From an uncultured Alphaproteobacteria bacterium (GTDB lineage Bacteria > Pseudomonadota > Alphaproteobacteria > RF32 > CAG-239), in assembly GCA_944391355.1 (NCBI GenBank), contig CALXTG010000178.1:1-11925 (forward strand): a stretch of DNA of 11,925 bases, read 5' to 3'. The notes under the pieces are model-generated. The model did not search any database. It worked only from the letters and a program-made list of their open reading frames with translations, and had not been told where the DNA came from. Every line of letters starts with the position of its first letter. Position 1 is the stretch's first letter. Position numbers and translations under genes: made by a program. Of the stretch, positions 5,283 to 11,816 are shown in pieces.

Positions 5283-7006
5283 GTGCGATCAGTTTAACAG
5301 CGTCAATGCGCAGCAATTTGTTGAGCTTGCAAAACATTGCAAGTCAACAGGATATTGTGCAAAACCGTCTGGCGACCGGCCTTAAAGTTTCTTCGGCAAT
5401 CGATAATCCCTCTTCTTATTATACCGCTTCTTCATTAAACAACCGTGCTGCTGATTTAACCGCATTACTTGACTCTATGTCACAGGGAATTCAAACTATT
5501 AAAGCGGCCAGCGAAGCGATTGACTCCGGCACTAAATTCCTTGAGCAAGCTAAAGCCATTGCCAATCAGGCACTTGAAACCGCACAGCCGGTTATCGCCC
5601 GGGTATCAAACGAAGCCGAACTGCTGGCGGCGATTGAGTCTGGAGAACAGGGATTGATTGTGGTTGACGGTGATATTACGATGTCAGTGAATGTTACCCT
5701 GGAATTGAAGGATGGACAATCTTTGGTCGGTGCTCGTTATTTGAATCAGAATGCCTCTAAAAGTTCACTTTCTTTTAGTTTGGATGGTATTGGGGTTTCG
5801 GCAATTTCCGCCGGAAACAATACTTTATTTTCCGACTTACGAATCAATATGAAAACAACTATTGGCATAGTTAATAGCTCCTATGGAGCAGTTTCTGCCT
5901 TAAATAAAACGAATGTAAAATTGCAGAATTTGGATGTACATACTATTAAAAACGGAGAAGCCAATTGGACAATCGGAGCAATTGTTTCTGATAACAGTGA
6001 GATGGATATCAGAAATGTCCGAGTCGAAGCTGATACTGGCGGTACCGTTATTGCCGCTTATAATAAAGGGATGATTAATCTTTCCGGTAATGTCAATATT
6101 ATCTGTAATAACGGTAGTTATATTTACGGGAACGCACTTTATGCTCGAAATGAGGGTATCATTAATGTTACCGGTGATGCCAGACTGAATTTTAAAAGTA
6201 CAGGAACAGTTCTCCCCTATCTGATTAGTACTTATACAAATGGTATTATTAATTTTGAGAGGGGCAGTGAAGCTTTTATCGAAACAAAAATTGACGCACC
6301 TATTTTCAGAAATGAAAACCGGGGAGAAATTAATATTATGGAAGGTGTCGTTATTCGGGAAAAAGACGACCTGGGTTTTAATAAAAGCTGGAAAAGCACG
6401 AAAAAATATAATTTAACGGATAATGAAGAAATAAAAGATTTTGATACGGTTCCCGACAAGTTTACGGCAATTGATAATGTTGCTTATCCTAACCCTGATG
6501 AAGTTCCGGAAAAGCGAGAGGCAACCGATGCAGGAAAGTCTTTCAATTCAATTCTTGTTCAGTATGATTCCTTGATTCAGGATGGCTGTTATAAAGGCAT
6601 TAATTTGCTGAACAGCCAGAGATTAAAAATCAATTTCAACGAAGACCGTTCTTCGGGAATTGAAATTCTCGGCGTCAGCGCCCTGAGTGCCGATTTGGGG
6701 ATTGTCACCGCCGAATGGCAAAACAAAGCCGAGATCGAAAAATCGGTCAGCGAACTGGAAGAAGCAATTAATACCCTGCGCGGCTATGCCTCACAATACG
6801 GCAATTACTACTCGATTGTCACCACCCGGCAGGATTTTACCGAAAATCTGATAAATGTATTGGAAGAAGGGGCGCATAAACTGACCCTTGCCGATATGAA
6901 CCAGGAATCAGCCAATATGTTGGCTTTGCAAACCTCCCAGCAGCTGGCCGTCAATTCCCTTTCCCTCGCTTCTCAGGCTTCCCAAGCCGTCTTACGCCTG
7001 TTCTGA
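5279..7006 (+). CDS. Flagellin with beta-solenoid-like insert
   Basis: This 575-residue flagellin is the secreted subunit of the flagellar filament. Residues 1-105 form the N-terminal D0/D1 helices (MRSNLLSLQNIASQQDIVQNRLATGLKV, RAADLTALLDSMSQGIQTI) and about 417-575 the C-terminal counterpart (FNSILVQYDSLIQDGCYKGINLLN, then NMLALQTSQQLAVNSLSL to the end). Residues 107-416 replace the usual variable domain. They are visibly more AT-rich and contain repeats spaced about 29 residues apart built on xGxIN-hydrophobic (residues 264-268, 293-297, 322-326 and 349-353), suggesting a right-handed beta-helix. The start overlaps the stop of an upstream ORF; CGGGA near 5274-5278 is a weak ribosome binding site. 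Neighbouring genes are not flagellar. No enzymatic residues could be assigned to the insert. Confidence 0.92.
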   Translation: MSAISLTASMRSNLLSLQNIASQQDIVQNRLATGLKVSSAIDNPSSYYTASSLNNRAADLTALLDSMSQGIQTIKAASEAIDSGTKFLEQAKAIANQALETAQPVIARVSNEAELLAAIESGEQGLIVVDGDITMSVNVTLELKDGQSLVGARYLNQNASKSSLSFSLDGIGVSAISAGNNTLFSDLRINMKTTIGIVNSSYGAVSALNKTNVKLQNLDVHTIKNGEANWTIGAIVSDNSEMDIRNVRVEADTGGTVIAAYNKGMINLSGNVNIICNNGSYIYGNALYARNEGIINVTGDARLNFKSTGTVLPYLISTYTNGIINFERGSEAFIETKIDAPIFRNENRGEINIMEGVVIREKDDLGFNKSWKSTKKYNLTDNEEIKDFDTVPDKFTAIDNVAYPNPDEVPEKREATDAGKSFNSILVQYDSLIQDGCYKGINLLNSQRLKINFNEDRSSGIEILGVSALSADLGIVTAEWQNKAEIEKSVSELEEAINTLRGYASQYGNYYSIVTTRQDFTENLINVLEEGAHKLTLADMNQESANMLALQTSQQLAVNSLSLASQASQAVLRLF

Positions 7007-7044
7007 TTAAAGAATTTCTTTACCGGTATATCTCATCTCCGTTC

Positions 7045-7073
7045 TTGATTTTTATCCTTTTTCTCCTTATATT
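7045..7073 (+). promoter_or_regulatory. Putative promoter of the BI-1 family gene
   Basis: TTGATT (7045-7050) and TATATT (7068-7073), spaced by 17 bases, lie 36 bases upstream of the start codon. AGGAG at 7095-7099 follows as the ribosome binding site. Confidence 0.55.
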
Positions 7074-7109
7074 ATGTAAAGAACAATCAATTATAGGAGA
7101 AAATCCCTC

Positions 7110-7841
7110 ATGGAAAACAGAGTTTATGAACAGGCCGCCGGCACTTCTGCCGTTGTTGACGAAGGCCTGCGCGAATATATGCTTAAAGTATATAATTATA
7201 TGGCCGGGGGACTGTGTGTTACCGCCCTGGTTGCTTACCTGATTGCCAACACTTCTCTTCTGACTCTTTTCTTTAACATCTCGCCGGACGGCAGAGTGCT
7301 CGGAATGTCTGCTCTCGGTTGGATTTCCCTAATCGCGCCGCTGATTATCGTTTTTGCTTTCGGCTGGGTACTAAACCGCGGCACCTTGGCACAGGTTCAG
7401 GGCGTTTTCTGGCTTTATTCGGCGTTGATGGGCGCTTCGCTGACCCCGATTTTTCTGGTCTACACTTCAGCCAGTCTGACCCGTATTTTTCTGATTACCG
7501 CTGCCATGTTCGGCGCCTTAAGCCTTTATGGTTACACCACCAAACGTAATCTGGCCGGCATGGGATCATTTATGATGATGGGGCTGTTCGGCGTAATTAT
7601 TGCCATGATTGTCAATATCTTCCTGAAAAGTCCGGGATTATATTATGCTTTGTCGATTCTTTCAGTCATCATCTTCACTGGTCTGACCGCATGGGATACG
7701 CAGAAAATCCGCAGCATGTATCTGGCTCAGGACGACGGAGATATTGCTTCACGCAAAGCCATTGCCGGCGCCTTGGAATTGTATCTTGATTTCATTAACC
7801 TCTTTATAACTTTGTTAAGACTTTTCGGCGACCGTCGTTAA
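7110..7841 (+). CDS. Bax inhibitor-1 (YccA/YbhL-like) family membrane protein
   Basis: This 243-residue protein belongs to the BI-1/TMBIM family of seven-helix inner-membrane proteins. Bacterial members include a pH-sensitive calcium leak channel (YetJ) and modulators of FtsH proteolysis (YccA); the role here cannot be assigned. Hydrophobic segments lie near 31-55, 69-88, 98-118, 122-141, 150-172, 177-194 and 219-238. Family signatures are GYTTKRNLAGMGSF (141-154), LTAWDTQKI (192-200) and the C-terminal GALELYLDFINLFITLLRL (220-238). D196 and D227 are the conserved acidic positions in the last helices. AGGAG sits ten bases before the start. The gene has its own promoter and terminator, so it appears monocistronic. 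Confidence 0.93.
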   Translation: MENRVYEQAAGTSAVVDEGLREYMLKVYNYMAGGLCVTALVAYLIANTSLLTLFFNISPDGRVLGMSALGWISLIAPLIIVFAFGWVLNRGTLAQVQGVFWLYSALMGASLTPIFLVYTSASLTRIFLITAAMFGALSLYGYTTKRNLAGMGSFMMMGLFGVIIAMIVNIFLKSPGLYYALSILSVIIFTGLTAWDTQKIRSMYLAQDDGDIASRKAIAGALELYLDFINLFITLLRLFGDRR

Positions 7842-7859
7842 GCTGCGCAAATATTATCT

Positions 7860-7888
7860 AAAGGCTCCCTAAACCGGGAGCCTTTTTT
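7860..7888 (+). terminator. Intrinsic terminator after the BI-1 family gene
   Basis: AAAGGCTCCC (7860-7869) pairs with GGGAGCCTTT (7876-7885) around a six-base loop and continues into a T-run. It begins 18 bases after the stop codon and insulates the rpmH promoter downstream. Confidence 0.9.
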
Positions 7889-7910
7889 ATAAATTTATGC
7901 ATATTTTTTA

Positions 7911-7939
7911 TTGACTTAACGGCAAAAGCTCTTTATAAA
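7911..7939 (+). promoter_or_regulatory. Strong putative promoter of the rpmH operon
   Basis: TTGACT (7911-7916) and TATAAA (7934-7939) are separated by 17 bases, the best housekeeping-type match in the window. The predicted start near 7946 gives a leader of about 85 bases before rpmH that contains two hairpins. Confidence 0.7.
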
Positions 7940-7953
7940 GCAACTTACCCGAG

Positions 7954-8013
7954 GCTCGGGAATGGTTCCCGGGCTTAAATAATAAATAAAAATAACGTCA
8001 GGAAAATCCTGAC
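7954..8013 (+). promoter_or_regulatory. Two hairpins in the rpmH leader
   Basis: The first hairpin pairs GCTCGGGAA (7954-7962) with TTCCCGGGC (7966-7974) around a three-base loop, with one G-T pair. The second pairs GTCAGGA (7997-8003) with TCCTGAC (8007-8013) around AAA. They are joined by an A/T-rich spacer, and the ribosome binding site GGAGA (8021-8025) lies free downstream. Neither has a following T-run, so they look like leader structure and not terminators. A role in mRNA stability or L34 feedback is speculative. Confidence 0.5.
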
Positions 8014-8031
8014 CTTAACCGGAGAAATATA

Positions 8032-8166
8032 ATGAAACGCACTTATCAGCCCAGTAAACTGGTTCGGGCCCGTCGTCACGGTTTCCGTACCCGCATGGCT
8101 ACCGTCGGCGGCCGCAAAGTTTTGGCAGCCCGTCGCCGCAGAGGACGCAAAGCTCTGTCTGCTTAA
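8032..8166 (+). CDS. rpmH: 50S ribosomal protein L34
   Basis: This 44-residue, very basic protein is L34 of the large ribosomal subunit. MKRTYQPSKLVRARRHGFRTRMATVGGRKVLAARRRRGRKALSA follows the family consensus from end to end. GGAGA at 8021-8025 is the ribosome binding site. It is the first gene of the conserved rpmH-rnpA-yidD-yidC-engB block and follows a strong promoter and a structured leader. The rnpA start lies 15 bases after its stop. Confidence 0.97.
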   Translation: MKRTYQPSKLVRARRHGFRTRMATVGGRKVLAARRRRGRKALSA

Positions 8167-8181
8167 TTAAAAGCCTGAGCA

Positions 8182-8586
8182 ATGTCTGAAGTTTTAATTA
8201 TAAAAAAACGCAAAGATTTTATCCGAGTCGCCGCAAAAGGTAAAAAGGTTACGGCCTTTGGTCTGATTTTGCAGGCGGCTCGAAATCTATCTGCCGAGAA
8301 TCTGTCGCCGCGTATCGGCTATACGGTTACCAAAAAAGTCGGCAAAGCCCATATCCGCAACCGCTGCAAAAGAAGATTACGCGCCGCGGCGCAACTTGTC
8401 TTTCCCAAACTGGCATTACCCGATACCGACTATGTTTTAATCGGCCGCTACAATACCAAAGACCTTGAATTTTCCCGTCTCGTCTATCATCTGAAAAAGG
8501 CATTGATACAAATCAACAAGGAGCTTACCGGTAATGATGAATCTATTCCGGAGATTGCTGAGTCTGCCGCTGATCTGTCTGATTAA
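8182..8586 (+). CDS. rnpA: Ribonuclease P protein component
   Basis: This 134-residue basic protein is the protein subunit of RNase P, which binds the catalytic RNA and the 5' leader of precursor tRNAs. The N-terminal KKRKDFIRVAAKG (8-20) is the usual leader-binding part, and the RNR signature lies at KKVGKAHIRNRCKRRLR (51-67). A short acidic tail after about residue 115 is poorly conserved and is encoded in the overlap with yidD. The start is set by family length and proximity to rpmH; the ribosome binding site is weak, which may reflect coupling to rpmH translation. The overlap with the next gene is 53 bases. Confidence 0.95.
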   Translation: MSEVLIIKKRKDFIRVAAKGKKVTAFGLILQAARNLSAENLSPRIGYTVTKKVGKAHIRNRCKRRLRAAAQLVFPKLALPDTDYVLIGRYNTKDLEFSRLVYHLKKALIQINKELTGNDESIPEIAESAADLSD

Positions 8587-8797
8587 AATCTATCAGAAAA
8601 TTCTATCGCCGTTATGTCCGGGCGTCTGCCGTTACCGGCCGACTTGTTCGCAGTATATGATAGAGGCATTAAAAGTTCACGGCCCATTTAAAGGACTTTA
8701 TCTCGGCCTGCGGCGAATTCTCCGCTGTCATCCCTGGGGCGGTTCGGGATATGACCCGGTTCCGCCGCAAAAACAGCCTCCCCATAACCGTCAATAA
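8534..8797 (+). CDS. yidD: Membrane protein insertion efficiency factor YidD
   Basis: This 87-residue protein is YidD, a small membrane-associated factor that helps YidC insert inner-membrane proteins. An amphipathic N-terminal stretch (LICLIKIYQKILSPL, about 13-27) precedes the hallmark core CRYRPTCSQYMIEAL and the block HGPFKGLYLGLRRILRCHPWGGSGYDPVP, with all three family cysteines present. AAGGAG at 8518-8523, inside rnpA, is ten bases from the first ATG and supports that start, though a second ATG follows directly. The gene overlaps rnpA by 53 bases and lies 113 bases before yidC. Confidence 0.95.
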   Translation: MMNLFRRLLSLPLICLIKIYQKILSPLCPGVCRYRPTCSQYMIEALKVHGPFKGLYLGLRRILRCHPWGGSGYDPVPPQKQPPHNRQ

Positions 8798-8910
8798 AGC
8801 CTTGCTTTGAAAGAAAAAGCCGTGTAAAACGATAGGAGCTTCAAGATTAAATTTGCAGTTTTTTATCAAAAATTTGCAAGCATGATGTCAATTATAGAGA
8901 GTTTAAAAGA

Positions 8911-10575
8911 ATGAAAGAAGAAACCAAAGGCCTAACCCTTGCCGTCATATTGTCTGTTGCAGTCATTTATGCCACAAATCTGCTCTTTCCGCACAAAGCG
9001 CCGGCTCCCGCCCCTCAAGCAAATCAAAAGATTGAGATTGCGGAACCTCTGACTGCGGAACAGGTCGTCATTGATGAAAATCCGCTGACCAGCGAAGAAG
9101 CGGCCGCGCTTGATCGCCGCATTGCAATTGAAAATGATGCTCTGAAAGGGTCTTTGCGTCTCAAAGGGGCAAGATTTGACGAACTTTACCTCCGCAAATA
9201 CAAAGAAACCATGGCGGCAGACAGCGCCAATATTGAGCTCTTTTCTCCCGGCGGCACCAAAAATCCCTACTACAGTGAATTCGGCTGGCTTTCCGCCGAT
9301 AAATCTCTCAAACTCCCCGATTCCGACACTGTCTGGAGCGTCAAAGGCTCCAAGCTCACTCCCGAAACGCCTTTGGTTCTGGAGTGGAACAACGGCCAGG
9401 GGCTTAAGTTTGTCCGCAAAATATCAATGGATAAAAATTATATGTTTTTTATCGAACAGGCGGTTGAAAACAACAGCGGCAAAAATATCACGCTCTATCC
9501 CTACGGCCTGATCAGCAAAAGCAACCTCGGACGTGATGACAGCCGCAGCGTCGTTCATGAAGGCGCAATCGGCGTGGTAAACTCCAAACTTGAAGAAATC
9601 AAATACGGCAGCCTCAAAGACGGCAAGAAAAAAGAATTTGAATCCAACGGCGGCTGGGCCGGTTTCTCCGACAAATATTGGTTCAGTTCTTTTATTCTTG
9701 ATAACAACAGCGAAGCCAAAATCAAATTTGCCAATACCGGCGACAAACTTTACCAGGCCGATTTCGTCGGCGCGGCTCAGATCATTGCCCCGGGTTCGGT
9801 CGGCACCCAAAATCTGAAGATGTTCGCCGGCGCCAAGGAAATCAAGCTGCTCGACAATTACACCAAACAATACAACATCGACAAATTCGATCTGGCGGTT
9901 GATTTCGGCTGGTATTATTTCTTAACCAAACCCTTCTTCTATATTCTTGATTTCCTCTACAATTTCATCGGCAATATGGGTTGGGCAATTCTGCTCTTTG
10001 CCGCCTTGCTGCGTTTGGCGATGTTCCCGATTGCCAATAAATCTTACGAGAGCATGTCCAAAATGAAAAAAGTTCAGCCCAAAATGCAGGAACTTCAGGA
10101 AAAATACAAAGATGACAAAGTCAAAATGCAGCAGGAAGTCATGGCGCTTTACCGCAAGGAAAAAATCAATCCTGCCGCCGGCTGCCTTCCGGTTCTGCTG
10201 CAAATTCCGGTTTTCTTTTCTTTGTATAAAGTACTTAACATCTCAATTGAGATCCGCCATGCTCCGTTTATCGGCTGGATTAAAGACCTCTCGGCTCCCG
10301 ATCCGCTGACTCTTTCGGTTATTACGCATCTGCCGATTCCGTCATTGCTCGACATTGGTGTCTGGCCGATTCTGATGGGGCTGACCATGTACATTCAACA
10401 GAAACTGAACCCGGCGCCGACTAACAAAGATCAAGCGCGGATGTTTGCGATGATGCCGCTGATTTTCACTTTCATGCTCGGCCATTTTGCTTCCGGTTTG
10501 GTAATCTACTGGACGCTGAGTAACATTTTGTCGATTATTCAGCAGCGCGTCATCATGAAAAAAATCGGAGTATAG
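8911..10575 (+). CDS. yidC: Membrane protein insertase YidC
   Basis: This 554-residue protein is the YidC/Oxa1-type insertase, which inserts and folds inner-membrane proteins alone or with SecYEG. An N-terminal membrane segment (about 7-26) anchors a large periplasmic beta domain (about 80-325), after a Pro/Ala-rich linker (30-37). The insertase core spans about 334-548: a transmembrane helix with the conserved groove arginine R368 (ALLRLAMFP), a charged cytoplasmic coiled-coil hairpin (about 380-415, KVQPKMQELQEKYKDD), the NPAAGCLPVLLQIPVFFSLY segment (420-439) and three further helices. Length and domain order fit proteobacterial YidC. Two bases separate its stop from engB. The 113-base gap upstream shows no clear promoter. 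Confidence 0.97.
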   Translation: MKEETKGLTLAVILSVAVIYATNLLFPHKAPAPAPQANQKIEIAEPLTAEQVVIDENPLTSEEAAALDRRIAIENDALKGSLRLKGARFDELYLRKYKETMAADSANIELFSPGGTKNPYYSEFGWLSADKSLKLPDSDTVWSVKGSKLTPETPLVLEWNNGQGLKFVRKISMDKNYMFFIEQAVENNSGKNITLYPYGLISKSNLGRDDSRSVVHEGAIGVVNSKLEEIKYGSLKDGKKKEFESNGGWAGFSDKYWFSSFILDNNSEAKIKFANTGDKLYQADFVGAAQIIAPGSVGTQNLKMFAGAKEIKLLDNYTKQYNIDKFDLAVDFGWYYFLTKPFFYILDFLYNFIGNMGWAILLFAALLRLAMFPIANKSYESMSKMKKVQPKMQELQEKYKDDKVKMQQEVMALYRKEKINPAAGCLPVLLQIPVFFSLYKVLNISIEIRHAPFIGWIKDLSAPDPLTLSVITHLPIPSLLDIGVWPILMGLTMYIQQKLNPAPTNKDQARMFAMMPLIFTFMLGHFASGLVIYWTLSNILSIIQQRVIMKKIGV

Positions 10576-10577
10576 CC

Positions 10578-11219
10578 ATGGAATTCACCCCTGAGGATTT
10601 TGACCGCGAAACTTTGGAAACCGCCAACCGGTTATTCAACCGACCCTGCGGCTTTGTCCTCGGGGTGGCCAGACTGGAGCAGCTGCCCGGCGACGAGCTC
10701 CCGGAAATCGCCTTTGCCGGCCGCTCTAATGTCGGCAAGTCAAGCATCATCAATGCGCTGACCAACCAGAAAAATCTGGCCAAAACGTCCAACACGCCCG
10801 GCCGCACCCAGCAGCTCAATTTTTTTAACCTTGATGACAAAATCCATATCGTCGATCTTCCCGGCTACGGCTTTGCCCAAGCGCCGGAAAATATTGTCAG
10901 ACAATGGCAAAAGTTGATTTCAACCTATCTGCAGGGACGCGCCAATCTCAAAAGAGTTTTTCTGCTGATAGATTCCCGTCACGGCATTAAAAAGGTTGAT
11001 GCGGAGATAATGGAAATGCTGGATAAAGCCGCGGTCACTTACCAGATTGTCCTAACCAAGACCGACAAAATTTCCGCCGCCGCTTTAGAAAAAATCTGTA
11101 CCGCGACCCAAAATATTCTCAAAGACCACGCGGCCGCTTACCCGAAAATCATTGCTACCAGTTCGGAAAAGAAAACCGGATTGGAACTGCTGCGTGCCGA
11201 AATTGCCTCTCTGATATAA
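10578..11219 (+). CDS. engB: Ribosome biogenesis GTP-binding protein EngB (YsxC/YihA)
   Basis: This 213-residue TRAFAC-class GTPase is needed for late assembly of the large ribosomal subunit in bacteria where it was studied. The G1 loop is GRSNVGKS (48-55), the switch I region has the family TSNTPGRTQQLNFF (70-83), G3 is DLPGYGFA (93-100), G4 is TKTD (160-163) and G5 is TSSEK (194-198). All nucleotide-binding motifs are intact. GGAG at 10567-10570 lies at good distance from the ATG, and the gene starts two bases after yidC. In many alphaproteobacteria argB follows engB; here it does not, and the block ends in an AT-rich gap. Confidence 0.96.
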   Translation: MEFTPEDFDRETLETANRLFNRPCGFVLGVARLEQLPGDELPEIAFAGRSNVGKSSIINALTNQKNLAKTSNTPGRTQQLNFFNLDDKIHIVDLPGYGFAQAPENIVRQWQKLISTYLQGRANLKRVFLLIDSRHGIKKVDAEIMEMLDKAAVTYQIVLTKTDKISAAALEKICTATQNILKDHAAAYPKIIATSSEKKTGLELLRAEIASLI

Positions 11220-11294
11220 ATTTCCCTTGAAAATCTGTCACCTGCGCTTATATCTGTGCGGCGTATAAATTATTAACTATAAACATTTATCATT

Positions 11295-11480
11295 ATGAAA
11301 CGGATTTATATAATTACCATTTTATTTGTTTGCTGCCTGCTGTTGATATTGCTCGAAAACAGCTCTGTTTTGGCTGCAATAATCGCTGCGGCGGGCTTTG
11401 GGGGCATCGCCTGTATTTTGACAATCAGTAAAAGACGACCGCCCTGCCGCCCCTTTATGGCAATAGACTTGCTTAAATAA
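11295..11480 (+). CDS. Possible small membrane protein
   Basis: A 61-codon frame encodes a basic N-terminus (MKR), two hydrophobic stretches (about 4-21 and 26-43) separated by ENSS, and a basic Pro/Arg-rich tail (KRRPPCRPF). This is a credible two-helix small membrane protein with both ends inside. It is followed closely by a hairpin terminator, and its antisense strand has no better candidate. No ribosome binding site is seen before the ATG and no family is recognised, so it may be spurious. Confidence 0.4.
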   Translation: MKRIYIITILFVCCLLLILLENSSVLAAIIAAAGFGGIACILTISKRRPPCRPFMAIDLLK

Positions 11481-11483
11481 CAC

Positions 11484-11512
11484 AAAACCCGGAAAACTCT
11501 TTCGGGTTTTCC
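11484..11512 (+). terminator. Hairpin terminator before flagellin B
   Basis: AAAACCCG (11484-11491) pairs with CGGGTTTT (11503-11510), and extra inner pairs are possible. It lies four bases after the stop of the small ORF and may end transcription from the rpmH-engB block or the small ORF. The T-run is short (four). Confidence 0.6.
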
Positions 11513-11596
11513 ACATATTAAATGACAAAATTCTTTCCTTCCGCTCAATCCGAATAGACAGAAAACAAGGTTACGCTAAATCTTTATTAACATCTA

Positions 11597-11625
11597 TTGT
11601 TTAGAATGGGAAATTATGATAATAT
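11597..11625 (+). promoter_or_regulatory. Putative promoter of flagellin B
   Basis: TTGTTT (11597-11602) and TAATAT (11620-11625), spaced by 17 bases, occupy the same place as the promoter-like pair of the first flagellin leader. The -10 element is closer to consensus here than in copy A. The predicted start lies about 30 bases upstream of the palindromic element. Confidence 0.5.
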
Positions 11626-11660
11626 ATCTTTATTGTCATGGTTTGACTTATCCTCTTTTA

Positions 11661-11749
11661 TGTCACCCTCTGACTTGATCAGAGGGTCCAGGTCAAATAA
11701 ATAAGCCCTATTGTTGACCTGGATGCTCCAATCAAGTTGGAGCATGACA
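11661..11749. repeat. Palindromic four-way-junction element, copy B
   Basis: This 89-base element folds exactly like 4979-5066. The outer stem is TGTC/GACA (11661-11664, 11746-11749). Hairpin 1 is ACCCTCTGA/TCAGAGGGT (11665-11673, 11679-11687) with loop CTTGA. The middle stem is CCAGGTCAA/TTGACCTGG (11688-11696, 11714-11722). Hairpin 2 is ATGCTCCAA/TTGGAGCAT (11723-11731, 11737-11745) with loop TCAAG. Relative to copy A, four pairs in hairpin 1 and three in hairpin 2 are changed on both sides so that pairing is kept. Confidence 0.8.
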
Positions 11750-11816
11750 AGTAAGAGGAATAGGTCAGTCCAAACATGGCAGTATAGGGAAACCAGAATA
11801 ACAAAGGGCCGAGAGA

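Noticed and set aside
5133..5305. Simple transposon insertion with 27-base target-site duplication
   Set aside because: Nine of the 27 bases differ between the copies, including two TCG/AGT serine swaps, while only one residue changes; this fits paralogous origins better than a duplication.
7890..8032. Possible replication origin next to rpmH
   Set aside because: In some bacteria rpmH borders oriC and dnaA, but no cluster of DnaA boxes or dnaA gene is present here, and alphaproteobacterial origins usually lie elsewhere.
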